Positions 1 to 8,718 of a stretch of DNA of 64,000 nucleotides are shown here, in pieces (the first letter of the stretch is position 1; every line of letters begins with the position of its first letter). The notes beneath the pieces are model-generated. The model ran no database searches. It saw only the letters and a program-made list of their open reading frames with translations, and was not told where the DNA came from. The position numbers were made by a program, and so were the translations under genes. Where the stretch lies: the NCBI GenBank assembly GCA_050296515.1, contig JBNKRJ010000052.1, positions 1 to 64,000 of the forward strand, given 5' to 3'. The stretch is from NBLH01 sp050296515 (GTDB lineage Bacteria; Bacteroidota; Bacteroidia; Bacteroidales; NBLH01).

Positions 1-88
1 AGCTTCAGCTCGAAGTATTCTTATACATCTTCGCTTCGCTAAGTTGTAGCTAATGTACCTCTGACTTTTTCATCAGGCCCTAGTTATT
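1..88. other. Intergenic window edge
   Basis: No gene is supported here. Around positions 30-45 it carries TTCGCTTCGCTAAGTTG, which resembles the TTCGCTTCGCTCATGAG segment of the dispersed repeat at 14562-14715, so this may be the edge of another interspersed repeat cut off by the window. Confidence 0.25.
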
Positions 89-631
89 CTATCCATTTCT
101 TCTCTTTTCATATATTTCGGTTTTTTCTTTCATTACTTCAAGCAGTTCATCCAGTTCTTTTGTAAAATGGTTATATTTTTCTAGAACTATGTCTTTTTTT
201 ACTTGTAGATGGTTCAAGCATTTTTTATATTGAATGGTTTCTCCTTTTGATAGTTTTTCCAGTATCTCCCGGTGTCCTTTATCCGTATTGTAGTCCTTTA
301 AGCCTAACCAAAACAGGTTGAAAGTGAACTTAGCGGCACTCCATTCAATCTTTTTTATTCTTTTCCGTAACTGGGATTTAAAGGCTGTTGTATCAGTTTG
401 TTCATCAAAAGTTTGAAAATCTTCTTTTAATCGGGTAATGTTCAACATTATCTCTTCTACCGAGTTGAAAACACGGTTAAGTTGTTCTGCATCTGATTTT
501 AATTTTTCAACTGCCTCCTCATTGTTTTGCAATTCTGCCGGAATAATTAATTCAACATAATCAGTTTGTGGTTCGGTTTGACATGAAAGCAGAAATGCTA
601 AAATAAAAATAGTGGGTAACGCTTTTTTCAT
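89..631 (-). CDS. Small hypothetical lipoprotein
   Basis: Encodes 180 residues. The N-terminus has a short lysine-rich n-region, a hydrophobic stretch and a lipobox ending at Cys17 (LLSC), so it should be a lipoprotein exported by Sec and lipidated. The mature part is highly charged and predicted mostly helical (Glu/Lys-rich, e.g. the last 50 residues), with no motif I recognise. The gene stands alone on the minus strand, about 150 bp downstream of the DUF3795 gene in the same direction. I cannot assign a function; a structural or stress-related periplasmic coiled protein is possible but is only a guess. Confidence 0.8.
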   Translation of the reverse strand: MKKALPTIFILAFLLSCQTEPQTDYVELIIPAELQNNEEAVEKLKSDAEQLNRVFNSVEEIMLNITRLKEDFQTFDEQTDTTAFKSQLRKRIKKIEWSAAKFTFNLFWLGLKDYNTDKGHREILEKLSKGETIQYKKCLNHLQVKKDIVLEKYNHFTKELDELLEVMKEKTEIYEKRRNG

Positions 632-781
632 ATTTTGTTAAATATTTTAGTAAAAGTAGCTATCCATATTCAAACCAAGAAGGAAAAATCCGTAATTTTT
701 TTGAATAATGAAGTAATTATTTTATCAATCAATGAAAAATGTTTTGCTTTTATAATGTAATAAGTTAGGACTGGCAACCTA

Positions 782-1147
782 TCATTGTTTTCCTAATTTC
801 ATCGTTACCCAGTTCTTATCCATCATATATTTTACGAATTCAAATTTGCCTTTTATCTTAATCATTTCAATACCTTTTCTACGGTTTGTGCGGGTTATAA
901 GTTGTCCAAACTTAATTAACATTGGGTTGTATCTTTTACAATCTTTTACCGAGTTATGTTTAATACAATCGGCACAAGTGCTGTAATTATTTTCTATGCA
1001 ACATGGCCTCACTTTGCATGCTTTGTATCCAACAGCACATTTAGGTGGGTCTCCTTTGCAACCTAAACATTTTCCTTTTTTTAATGTTGGACAGGCTCCA
1101 CAGTAAAACCCACAATAAGAAATCAGGTTGGTGTCTATTTGTTCCAT
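782..1147 (-). CDS. DUF3795 cysteine-rich protein
   Basis: I place the start at the internal Met of MEQIDTNLISYCGFYCGAC, giving 121 residues; the longer open frame (to 1246) would run into the upstream gene's 3' end. The protein opens with the DUF3795 hallmark YCGFYCGACP followed by further Cys pairs (CLGCKG, CAVGYKACKVRPCC, CADC), about a dozen cysteines in the first 75 residues, suggesting a metal- or Fe-S-binding site. No biochemical role is established for the family as far as I know. It begins 11 bases after the stop of the AlkD-like gene on the same strand, so the two are likely co-transcribed. Confidence 0.8.
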   Translation of the reverse strand: MEQIDTNLISYCGFYCGACPTLKKGKCLGCKGDPPKCAVGYKACKVRPCCIENNYSTCADCIKHNSVKDCKRYNPMLIKFGQLITRTNRRKGIEMIKIKGKFEFVKYMMDKNWVTMKLGKQ

Positions 1148-1158
1148 TGTGTTTACGT

Positions 1159-1878
1159 TTAGCTTCTTTTGAATTTTTTTCGATATTCTTTGTCCATTTT
1201 TTCGGTGGCATACTGAACGATTTTTCTTCCACAAGCATCTTTCCATTTTAGCAGAAAGGTTTCTGCTAGTTCAGGTTGTTTTTTCCAGATTTCTCTTAGA
1301 AGGGTGCCTAATCCCTTTTGTACATCTTCTTCATTATCTTCCATCAATCTCTCTATTACAGATAAGATTGGTTTAGAATCATATCCTTTTTTAATGGCTT
1401 CGACAAAGGTCACAGGAACAGCTCTTCTTTTCCATTTTGAGGGAGACGTTGTCCAACTAATGAAGTCTTTGGGTTGGGTAATATCCATGTAAATAAATTC
1501 CGCCAGGATCAGCATACACAAAACATCTGTATTTGCCCAGTTTTGAATTCCATTTTCAAGCCATTTTCCTATTCTTTCAAATGTTTCAATTGTAAATTCA
1601 TCCTTTTTTGAAATAATAAAGGAATTAGCGCAATGTGCTTCCTCGTATTTTCCTGTTGAAACAAGTAGATCTCCCAAATCAAGGTAATCCTCAAGGGACA
1701 TATCTTTTTCCCATTCTTTCAACCATTTTTTTTGTTGGAATTCGGTTTTATCTTTGTCGCTACCATAGGCATCCAAACCTTCTTTGAAGTACCTTGAAAG
1801 CTTTTGCACTACTTTTTCGTCTGCGTTTTTTGTGTAAAATTCAACCACAGCCTTATGTTTTGATTCAATTTTATTCAT
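1159..1878 (-). CDS. DNA alkylation repair protein, AlkD-like
   Basis: 239 residues from the chosen Met (MNKIESKHK); a seven-residue longer start at 1899 also exists. The all-helical sequence and the segment WTTSPSKWKRRAVPVTFVEA match the AlkD/HEAT-like family, where the W-RR-A region lies on the DNA-binding concave face. AlkD proteins excise bulky or cationic alkylated purines (3-methyladenine, 7-methylguanine) without base flipping. A conserved catalytic Asp was not pinpointed here. The gene is followed closely by the DUF3795 gene. Substrate range in this organism is inference from family membership; some family members have lost glycosylase activity. Confidence 0.75.
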   Translation of the reverse strand: MNKIESKHKAVVEFYTKNADEKVVQKLSRYFKEGLDAYGSDKDKTEFQQKKWLKEWEKDMSLEDYLDLGDLLVSTGKYEEAHCANSFIISKKDEFTIETFERIGKWLENGIQNWANTDVLCMLILAEFIYMDITQPKDFISWTTSPSKWKRRAVPVTFVEAIKKGYDSKPILSVIERLMEDNEEDVQKGLGTLLREIWKKQPELAETFLLKWKDACGRKIVQYATEKMDKEYRKKFKRS

Positions 1879-1938
1879 TATCACTGTTTTTAGATGCAAA
1901 AATAGAGGGTATTAAAATTCAAAAATTGTAAAAAATGG

Positions 1939-2724
1939 TCATTTTTCATTTTCAGTAAAAAAATTTCGAGGTGAGAGGCCTGTTAAACTTTTGAAATCAT
2001 GGATGAAATGGGAATGGTCAAAATATCCATTGTCAAAAGCCAACTGTTGCATGGTTAATTCCTTATTTATTCTTTTTGCATTCAGTATGTTTTGGAACCT
2101 GATAATACTGCTATATTTTTTAGGGTTTAAGCCGACATGTTTGGAAAAGATTCTTTCGAATTGTTTTATTCCCAAACAAACTTCTTGGGCAATTTCATTT
2201 GATTTAAGTTGGCCTTTAAACATTTTAATCTTCTTTACTGCATGTTCAACTCTCTCAAAATCTTTATCATGCATTAATTTCTTCATCAGAAAGTTTTCAA
2301 TAATGATAATTCGCTGTTTATTGTTGTATGAATTGTGCAGTTTATCTTCTAGTTCAACCGCTTCATGATTTATTATCTCGTGTAGCGAAAGATTTTCGTT
2401 AGAAAACTCACTTATGGGTATATCAAAAAAAGGTTTTATGCCATGCGGTTTAAACACAATTAGTATCATGCCTGTTTTCCCTGATAGAGACAAATCGTAG
2501 TAACTGGTTTGTTGCCCACAAATAACCAGGTTTGACTCAATGTGTTCAACAGAATTACGCTTTTTGAACTTTGATGGAGAGCCATAATGAAAAACAATTG
2601 TAACATTTCCATATGGAAAAACCCGTTGTCTTGGTATGAAGTCAGCTTCATTGTTTGTTTCAACAATAAAGTAGTTTTGTATGTAATTTTTTAAAATTCC
2701 TGATGGTTGTAGGATATTGGTCAT
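1939..2724 (-). CDS. AraC-family transcriptional regulator
   Basis: 261 residues. The first ~140 residues form a sensor region of the type seen in many Bacteroidetes AraC proteins (an N-terminal cupin-like domain starting LKNYIQNYFIVET and including RVFPYGNVTIVFHYG). The C-terminal ~100 residues carry the two helix-turn-helix units, with SNEIAQEVCLGIKQFERIF and a second motif ending FDHSHFIHDFKSLTGLSPRNF, the classical AraC C-terminal signature. Ligand and targets are unknown. The gene lies just downstream of a REC-histidine kinase gene (57 bp) on the same strand; a functional link is possible but not shown. Confidence 0.9.
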   Translation of the reverse strand: MTNILQPSGILKNYIQNYFIVETNNEADFIPRQRVFPYGNVTIVFHYGSPSKFKKRNSVEHIESNLVICGQQTSYYDLSLSGKTGMILIVFKPHGIKPFFDIPISEFSNENLSLHEIINHEAVELEDKLHNSYNNKQRIIIIENFLMKKLMHDKDFERVEHAVKKIKMFKGQLKSNEIAQEVCLGIKQFERIFSKHVGLNPKKYSSIIRFQNILNAKRINKELTMQQLAFDNGYFDHSHFIHDFKSLTGLSPRNFFTENEK

Positions 2725-2781
2725 TTGGGTTGTGTCTGAATGCAGGTGATATTTTCAGTTTTTTCAAATAATGACTTTGTA

Positions 2782-3912
2782 TTAGTTGTTAATGCTGGCT
2801 GGCAGTTTGAAGCTAAACTTGCTTCCCTTCCCTGGCACACTTTCCACAATAATTGAAGTATTGTGTTTTTCAATAAACTCATTACACAAACATAAACCGA
2901 GGCCAGTTCCTTTTTCGTTTTTGGTTCCGTATGTAGAAAAGTTTTCGCCTGGTTTAAACAGTTTTTTAATGTCGTCATTTTCCATTCCTATTCCAGTGTC
3001 TTCAACTGTAATGCAAATGTCTTCATTATTTTGATTTGCATTAACTTTCACTTTTCCACCAGTATGAGTAAACTTAATGGCATTTGATAAAAGGTTCCTT
3101 AACACAGTATTGATCATGTTTTCATCACCATGAACACCTATTTTGTTGTTAAGATTTGTTGAAAGTTCAATATTTTTACTTTCTGCTGCAGATTTTAATA
3201 GTTGCAGGTTGGTATCAATTAATGATTTGAGCTCAAAATCCCTGGGATTAAACTGTGTCATTCCTATTTGAAACCTGGACCATTCCAGTAAATTTTCCAG
3301 GAGTTTAAATCCATTTTCGATGCCTTCAAACATCATGTTGAGAAATTCTTCAATTTTATCAGGACCTAAAACTTTGTATTTTTCCCTTAGTATTTGAATC
3401 ATGCCCATGACCGATGATATTGGCGATCTTAAATCATGACCAATTATCGAAAAAAGTTTGTCTTTTGTGGCATTAAGTTCAGCAAGTAATTGATTTTGTT
3501 TTAGTACTTCTTTGCGACTTTCTGCAAGGAGTAGGGCAGAGCTAGTTCTGGCAATTAACTCAATTTTATCAACAGGTTTACGAATGTAATCTGTTGCCCC
3601 TGCATTAAGTGCCATTTTCAGGTTTTCTGATGTGGTCATTACACCTGTGCACATTATAATAGGTGTATATCTGCTGCTTTCTCTTTTTCTGAACTCTTTT
3701 ATGAATTCAATACCATCAATTTCTGGCATATCCCAGTCAGATATAATAAGAGATGGACATCTTTTTTCAACAAGTCTTAGAGCTGTTTTAGCATCTGGAG
3801 CCCTTACTATTTTTAGGTTCAAATCAGATTCTGAGAAGTAATCAATAATTATTTGCAAGTTTTCAGGCTGATCATCAACTATTAAGACCTCTTTTTTGGT
3901 TAATTCAATCAT
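2782..3912 (-). CDS. Response regulator-histidine kinase hybrid
   Basis: 376 residues with reversed hybrid order: an N-terminal receiver domain (roughly 8-125; acidic pocket VDD at 12-14, phospho-acceptor Asp59 in SDWDMPEIDG, conserved Lys112) followed by a histidine kinase core. The H-box FSIIGHDLRSP has His159; the N-box is LLSNAIKFTH, G1 is EDTGIGM and G2 is GTGLGLCLC. There is no signal peptide or membrane segment, so the protein is cytoplasmic and probably takes phosphate from another kinase, or senses through its receiver domain. The next gene upstream on this strand is a membrane TPR histidine kinase, so the two may form a phosphorelay. Confidence 0.9.
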   Translation of the reverse strand: MIELTKKEVLIVDDQPENLQIIIDYFSESDLNLKIVRAPDAKTALRLVEKRCPSLIISDWDMPEIDGIEFIKEFRKRESSRYTPIIMCTGVMTTSENLKMALNAGATDYIRKPVDKIELIARTSSALLLAESRKEVLKQNQLLAELNATKDKLFSIIGHDLRSPISSVMGMIQILREKYKVLGPDKIEEFLNMMFEGIENGFKLLENLLEWSRFQIGMTQFNPRDFELKSLIDTNLQLLKSAAESKNIELSTNLNNKIGVHGDENMINTVLRNLLSNAIKFTHTGGKVKVNANQNNEDICITVEDTGIGMENDDIKKLFKPGENFSTYGTKNEKGTGLGLCLCNEFIEKHNTSIIVESVPGKGSKFSFKLPASINN

Positions 3913-3982
3913 CTTTGTGTTTTTAGATCCTTCGAAATTAGCTAAAACTGATCATTTAATTTAATCATGCAGCTTTTAAATG

Positions 3983-6160
3983 TTAAATATTCACTAAACG
4001 AGAGTAAGTTTTCTCATCCATCGAAAACAAACATTTCATCATTGTTTCTTTCCACAGTACTATTGCTTCACTATTTGAATCAATAGTCTCAATAACCTTT
4101 TCAATATCCGTAGTTTCAAACACCTCAAGCTTTTGCAGTGTTTCCAGATAAGGTTTTAATAGCACTTTATCGGAATTGGAAAAAACAAATTGTATATTTT
4201 GTGGACTTGCTTTATGGGTGATTTTTTGTGTTTCCTGAATAGTTCCCTTCAGTGTTTTTAAAGTAAACCAAAATGAAGAACCTTCTCCTTCTTTACTTTC
4301 CACGCCTATATCTCCATCATGAGCCTCAACAGCTATTTTACAAAAAGTTAATCCCAGTCCTGTCGATCTGACAATTCCTGATTTTTTAGCCTTTACCTGA
4401 GAAAACTTTTCAAATATCGATGATAATTGCTCTTTAGGGATGCCAATTCCGGAGTCTGTTATTGAGATTTTGCATTTACCAAAATCTTCAAGTGTTGAGT
4501 TAATTTTTATTTTTCCATTATAAGGGGTGTATTTTATTGCATTTGTAAGAAGGTTTATTAATATTCTTAAAGTTAATTCTTTGTCTGATTCTACCTCTAT
4601 GTAAGTAGCTTGGTTTACTATGTTAATATTCTTATAATCAGCCAGAAACACAACCTCATCAATAGCTCTTTGAACAAGTTTCGGTAGTGAGTGTTTTGCT
4701 GGTTCAATGATTAATTGAGTTTCTTCATATTTCTGAACATCAAGTATATTTAGGACCAAATTTAGCATCTGTTTTCCTGATTGCTTTGCTAATTTTAATC
4801 CGAGTACAGGTTGTTTTTCTGAAATGTTAATGATTCCGTTTAAGGGGGTTTTCAAATCATGGACAATCATACTTGTCATCTCCTGCTTGAATTTGTCAAG
4901 TTCCAATAATTTTTCGTTGGTAGTAAGCAATTCTTCTGTTTGGGCTTTTATTTCTTCTTTTTGCTTAGTAATAAGTTCGTTTTTTAGATTAAGCTCATTG
5001 TTTAATTTCTTTTTTTGCCAGAATCTGTAATATACAAACAGTATTACTAGAAATGCAATGATAGATAATGCAATAAAGAAATTTCTAAAATAGGTTTGTT
5101 TCTCAACATCCAATTTCTTAATCTCATTTTCGCTTCTTAACAGGTCGTTTTCTTTTTCTTTACTTTCTGTTTCAAACCGAGTTTCCATTTCAACGATTTT
5201 ATCTTGCTTTTTTTCATCAATAATACTATCACTATATTTTTTGAATAGTTTGTAATTTTCGAGCGAAGTTTTGGAATCTGAAACGGCAGAATAGTAATTA
5301 GATAGGTTCTTATATCCATTTTTTATTTCTTCTTTAGCGCCTGTTTTAAGAGCTAACTCTAAGCTTTCATTTAAATATTTTCGTGCTTTAGGGTATTCAT
5401 TGTTTTGCAAAAACAGTTTTCCCAGATTGCCTAAAGCAATTGCTTTCCCTACTTTATCATTAATACTATTGCTAACTTCTAATGCCTTTATGAAAAAAAA
5501 TTCTGCCTGCTTTTTATTCTCAATATCTTGGTAAATGGAACCAATATCAAGTAAAAGCCAAAGATGAAAAACTTGTTCTTTTGAATTTTTAGCTATTTCA
5601 AGTATGCTCAAATAGTTTTTTAAGGCGTCTTTGGGTTTTCCTTTCTTCATGCTTAGGTCACCAATATTGTGGATAATTTTGGCATATTCTAGTTCATCTC
5701 CCAGCTGTAACATTAATTCCGAGGCTTTTGAATAATAATCAATTGCTTTATCATAATTCTTAAGGTCAGAGTTTACCATCCCCAGGTTATTTAGGTTATA
5801 AGCTTTAAGGGTTCTGTCATCAATTGTATCTGCTATTTTTAATGACTTTTGGAGATAACTAATTGATAATTCATAGGAACCTTCAAACCATGCATTTACT
5901 CCTCCATACATTAAGGCCTTTGATTTTTTTTGCATATCATTAAGGCTGTCTGATAATTGAGAGGCTAAATCAGCGTATTGCATTCCTTTTTTCGGAGAAA
6001 TACTCCAGTTTGCTTTGCTTAACTTCAGCAATACATCAAGTTTATCAACTCCGGATTTTAGTTCTAAAAGTTGTTCAAGGCTGTCAATTTTTGTTTGAGC
6101 TATGGAATGAATTACAAAAAAGGTTGCAAAGAATAGGGTAAATAGAAACTTTGTTTTCAT
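3983..6160 (-). CDS. Membrane TPR-repeat histidine kinase
   Basis: 725 residues. A signal peptide (1-21, ending SIAQ) leads into a periplasmic array of tetratricopeptide repeats (about 60-310; e.g. AYNLNNLGMVNSDLKNYDKA), a coiled coil, one membrane segment (about 359-379) and a kinase core: His434 in MIVHDLKTPLNG, N-box LLTNAIKYTPYNG, G1 TDSGIGIP and G2 GLGLTFCKIA. About 90 further residues after the kinase domain resemble a degenerate receiver or regulatory tail without a clear phospho-acceptor. This architecture is common in Bacteroidetes. The signal is unknown. It lies 70 bp upstream of the REC-kinase gene, consistent with one transcription unit. Confidence 0.9.
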   Translation of the reverse strand: MKTKFLFTLFFATFFVIHSIAQTKIDSLEQLLELKSGVDKLDVLLKLSKANWSISPKKGMQYADLASQLSDSLNDMQKKSKALMYGGVNAWFEGSYELSISYLQKSLKIADTIDDRTLKAYNLNNLGMVNSDLKNYDKAIDYYSKASELMLQLGDELEYAKIIHNIGDLSMKKGKPKDALKNYLSILEIAKNSKEQVFHLWLLLDIGSIYQDIENKKQAEFFFIKALEVSNSINDKVGKAIALGNLGKLFLQNNEYPKARKYLNESLELALKTGAKEEIKNGYKNLSNYYSAVSDSKTSLENYKLFKKYSDSIIDEKKQDKIVEMETRFETESKEKENDLLRSENEIKKLDVEKQTYFRNFFIALSIIAFLVILFVYYRFWQKKKLNNELNLKNELITKQKEEIKAQTEELLTTNEKLLELDKFKQEMTSMIVHDLKTPLNGIINISEKQPVLGLKLAKQSGKQMLNLVLNILDVQKYEETQLIIEPAKHSLPKLVQRAIDEVVFLADYKNINIVNQATYIEVESDKELTLRILINLLTNAIKYTPYNGKIKINSTLEDFGKCKISITDSGIGIPKEQLSSIFEKFSQVKAKKSGIVRSTGLGLTFCKIAVEAHDGDIGVESKEGEGSSFWFTLKTLKGTIQETQKITHKASPQNIQFVFSNSDKVLLKPYLETLQKLEVFETTDIEKVIETIDSNSEAIVLWKETMMKCLFSMDEKTYSRLVNI

Positions 6161-6476
6161 TTAGTTTTGCTTTCTCAATTATTCAAAATAGGTTATTCTG
6201 AGACTAACTATCTAATTTAGTATATATTAATGCCGTTTAAGCAATTTACTAAAAGTTTTTTTATTGGCAATAGATATACTTCATATTAAGGTTCTGTAAA
6301 CAATTACTTTATTGGATGTATTTTTTAATTGATAAAATTATACAGCCAATACCAATTTTGAATATAAGCATTTAATTAAGGCAATAGAAAAAGAAACAAA
6401 TAAGATAGGTTTAATTGATGCAAGATATTAGCTGAATTAACTAATTTTGAATTATGTTAATCAAAAAAATAAGAAT
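6161..6476. other. Intergenic region between divergent genes
   Basis: 316 bp, very AT-rich, separating the minus-strand TPR kinase from the plus-strand lipoprotein gene. It should hold both promoters. Apart from the -7-like box at 6442-6449 I see no repeat or small gene. Confidence 0.5.
6442..6449 (+). promoter_or_regulatory. Putative Bacteroidetes -7 box
   Basis: TAATTTTG matches the TAnnTTTG consensus of Bacteroidetes sigma-ABfr promoters. It overlaps the first in-frame ATG (6447) and so argues for the downstream ATG at 6477 as the true start. No good -33 TTTG is seen at the expected spacing. Confidence 0.4.
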
Positions 6477-6998
6477 ATGATTACAAAAATTAAATTAACT
6501 TTTTTATTAGCTGCATTTTCATTTTTATTACTTACCGGATGTACAAAAGAAGGACCTGCTGGTAAGGATGCTACAGTATATTATTCGGAATGGTTTTATC
6601 CATCCGAATGGTCTGGCGAATCAGGCGACTGGTATTTTACTGCTAATGCACCTGATTTAACAGAAGATATTGTTGAACGGGGGGTGATTTTGGCTTATGC
6701 GTGGCTTGATGGAGATGTTTATGATAGCAATGCAGTGAGACCTCTTCCTGCATACGCTGTTGGAGCAAACTGGAGTTTTCTGATTTCAGAATACGGCTCT
6801 ATTGAATTTACTTGCGATATGGTTGATCTGCCTGCTACTGAGGGGAATAGCTTTAGGTTTATTGCTATTCCGGGAACTAAAACAGCTGCAAAATCTGCAT
6901 CTGCAGCAGGGTATAGTGTGCAAGATTTAAGAAAGATGTCTTACAGACAAATTTGTGAATTGTTTGATATTCCTGAACATCAAAGATATCCCAAATAA
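6477..6998 (+). CDS. Small hypothetical lipoprotein
   Basis: 173 residues from the ATG at 6477; ten extra residues (MNYVNQKNKN) would be added from 6447, but they precede a standard lipoprotein signal (MITKIKLTFLLAAFSFLLLT then GC) and overlap the -7 box. The sequence just after the lipid Cys (TKEGPAGKDA) contains a collagen-like GPAGKDA start that is frequent in Bacteroidetes surface lipoproteins. The rest is aromatic- and acidic-rich (EWFYPSEWSGESGDWYF), with no known catalytic motif. A strong terminator follows immediately, so the gene is monocistronic. Function unknown. Confidence 0.8.
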   Translation: MITKIKLTFLLAAFSFLLLTGCTKEGPAGKDATVYYSEWFYPSEWSGESGDWYFTANAPDLTEDIVERGVILAYAWLDGDVYDSNAVRPLPAYAVGANWSFLISEYGSIEFTCDMVDLPATEGNSFRFIAIPGTKTAAKSASAAGYSVQDLRKMSYRQICELFDIPEHQRYPK

Positions 6999-7024
6999 AA
7001 AAAGGTGCTACGGCACCTTTTTTT
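6997..7024 (+). terminator. Rho-independent terminator
   Basis: Stem AAAGGTGC / GCACCTTT (7001-7008 with 7013-7020), loop TACG, with flanking A-tract and T-tract extending the stem to 12 bp. It overlaps the stop codon of the lipoprotein gene at 6998 and, being symmetric, could also work on the minus strand. Confidence 0.85.
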
Positions 7025-7161
7025 ACTTTCATGCATATTTTCGTGCTTTTATCTGTGGCTTTATTTTTAGTTTGATTGTATTTCATCAATTTTACTCACA
7101 ACAATTTAATTGTAGTGTTTGTTCATTTTTTAAGCATAGAAATTAGAGTTATCTTATTATA

Positions 7162-7653
7162 TAACTGATGTTTCCCAAGTTAATTTTATGAATAAAATAG
7201 CATAATTATCAATACGGATAAATAGCCCGATCGGCCTCATTGAAAAACTTCTTCAGCTTGCAATCAAGCCTTAGTAAGACCGGGAAGCTGAGAACTTGTT
7301 CGAAGATCACCCGGCCGCACTTAGGCTTGATGAGAGATGGAGGAGGTTTTCAATGCAGCCTTGACTTTTTTACTCGTTCTTTCAGAACTTCATGAGATCG
7401 GCTTTGCCTAAGTTGCTTCGTTTTTGGGTCAACCGGAACGATGTGGAACTCATGAACGAAGTGAATAACCCAAAAATGAAGGTCGACTTTATTCAGAAAT
7501 TGAAAAACAAAGTTAAATTTCACACAATAGTAATTATAAGTTGCTGATTATCATAGTTTATTTTTGATAATGATAATACAAGTACCTGTTATTCGGGAAT
7601 CTATAAAACATGGGAAATGTCAATTATATAAGGAATTAATTGGTTCAAGTATG
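7162..7653. repeat. Long structured dispersed repeat, copy 1
   Basis: About 490 bp that recur with roughly 80% identity at 24119-24595 in the same orientation. The homologous block starts at AACTGATGTTTCCCAAGT and ends near TTCAAGTATGA. The core (7238-7355) can fold: CATTGAAAA (7238-7246) pairs with TTTTCAATG (7347-7355), and ATCAAGCCT (7263-7271) with AGGCTTGAT (7323-7331). A second stem pairs TTTTTGGGT with ACCCAAAAA further on. Most reading frames in it are closed and it is GC-richer than its surroundings. Its right end overlaps the first codons of the open frame beginning at 7564. It is not recognised as a known IS or RNA family. Confidence 0.85.
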
Positions 7654-8061
7654 ATACTGGGAGCTTTAACACTGGCCACTTCCATTCCATTATTGCTATT
7701 AGGGTTTAAAAATGTCGCAGTTCTGCCTGGTGCATTGGTTCTTGCAGGAATTTCTGCTGGCATTTTATAGATGCTGTATTTCACTGCTGAGTATTTGCAA
7801 CCTGAAAATATTAGTCAGTCATTTAAACTACTTTTAACTGCTGTTATTATAGAAACTGTAACGACTGTTTTTGGCCTTTTGGGAATTACTGATTCCATTG
7901 GTGAAAAGTCTGACAATCTGATGTCAAGGTTTTTAAGCCGATCAGGGACAAAGGTTTTTCAAATGCAAAAACCTGAAGCATTGGTCATGTACCATGATCA
8001 AATTATGACAGCTGTTGCGGTTGTTGCTTTTGTTTCTTTTTTTGTTTTAATTATAGCATAG
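7564..8061 (+). pseudogene. Membrane protein gene with in-frame TAG stop
   Basis: Two open frames (7564-7770 and 7771-8061) lie in the same reading frame and are separated only by one TAG codon (7768-7770), directly followed by ATG. Read through, they give ~165 residues with about four hydrophobic segments (LGALTLATSIPLLLLGF; LPGALVLAGISAGIL continuing into LYFTAEYL; LLLTAVIIETVTTVFGLLGI; AVAVVAFVSFFVLIIA). The stop falls inside the second segment, which favours a nonsense mutation in one gene over two real genes. The first ~30 codons overlap the dispersed repeat, so the original start may be Met at 7651. No family recognised. It ends 3 bases before the next gene. Confidence 0.6.
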
Positions 8062-8064
8062 GGA

Positions 8065-8706
8065 ATGTTGAATTTTAATGATTATGCCGAGCACTTTAAA
8101 CATTTAAATAACAACTTTGAAAACTCCGGTAACTTTGATGTTGTTTTCAAAATATACCCAAAACCTTATGAAGATGATATTCAGGAACTGGAAGACGAAA
8201 TTAAGGCAGAGCAAGGCATGGAAAACTTTAGGAAAGCTGAATCTTTAAGGCAGTTTTATTTTTCCAGCCAACGGCCTCATTTAAGCTGGCAATACGTTGG
8301 ACATAATGATAAACAAAGAATTACCTGTGGTGTTGTGCGCATTGCTTCAATATATCAAATTTACGATCCTGATGAAGAATTAGGTCAACCTTTCCGCTTA
8401 ATTTATCAAAAATACAGGTTGTTTGATTGGTTGGGCGAAAATCATCAGGTCTATTTAAAGTTTGCCGAAAACGTTTCTGAACCTGAGCTGTATTATTATT
8501 CAGGAGATACAGACAAATCTTATCGAATGTCGTTAAATGTGTCGGAATATCTTCACCTTGCAAAAGAAACAGCTGGCTTATTTCCCTGGCAGGAGTTTTT
8601 TATAACTGATAACAACTTTAAGATGGAAAAGGAACATGCCAGGAAATTTCTGGATGATTTGGAACTACTTTTTCCAAAAGCTGATGTTTCAAAATTTAGA
8701 TTTTAG
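8065..8706 (+). CDS. Hypothetical protein, possibly SUKH/SMI1-like
   Basis: 213 residues, no signal peptide, so cytoplasmic. The pattern of a central LSWQYVGH segment, then GVVRIASIYQIYDPDEE, a FRLFDW-like strand, EPELYYYSGD, and a late SLNVSEYLHLAKETAGLFPWQEFF resembles the SMI1/KNR4 (SUKH) fold, in which proteins often act as immunity factors to toxins. The match is by overall pattern only and is not certain. It starts 3 bases after the interrupted membrane gene, so the two were probably co-transcribed. It converges on the decarboxylase gene with 12 bp between the stops. Confidence 0.7.
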   Translation: MLNFNDYAEHFKHLNNNFENSGNFDVVFKIYPKPYEDDIQELEDEIKAEQGMENFRKAESLRQFYFSSQRPHLSWQYVGHNDKQRITCGVVRIASIYQIYDPDEELGQPFRLIYQKYRLFDWLGENHQVYLKFAENVSEPELYYYSGDTDKSYRMSLNVSEYLHLAKETAGLFPWQEFFITDNNFKMEKEHARKFLDDLELLFPKADVSKFRF

Positions 8707-8718
8707 CAAACGCAATTA

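Noticed and set aside
7201..7500. Coding interpretation of the long repeat (LMRDGGGFQCSLDFFTRSF-type frame)
   Set aside because: Corresponding frames are broken by stops at different places in the two copies, while stems are preserved.
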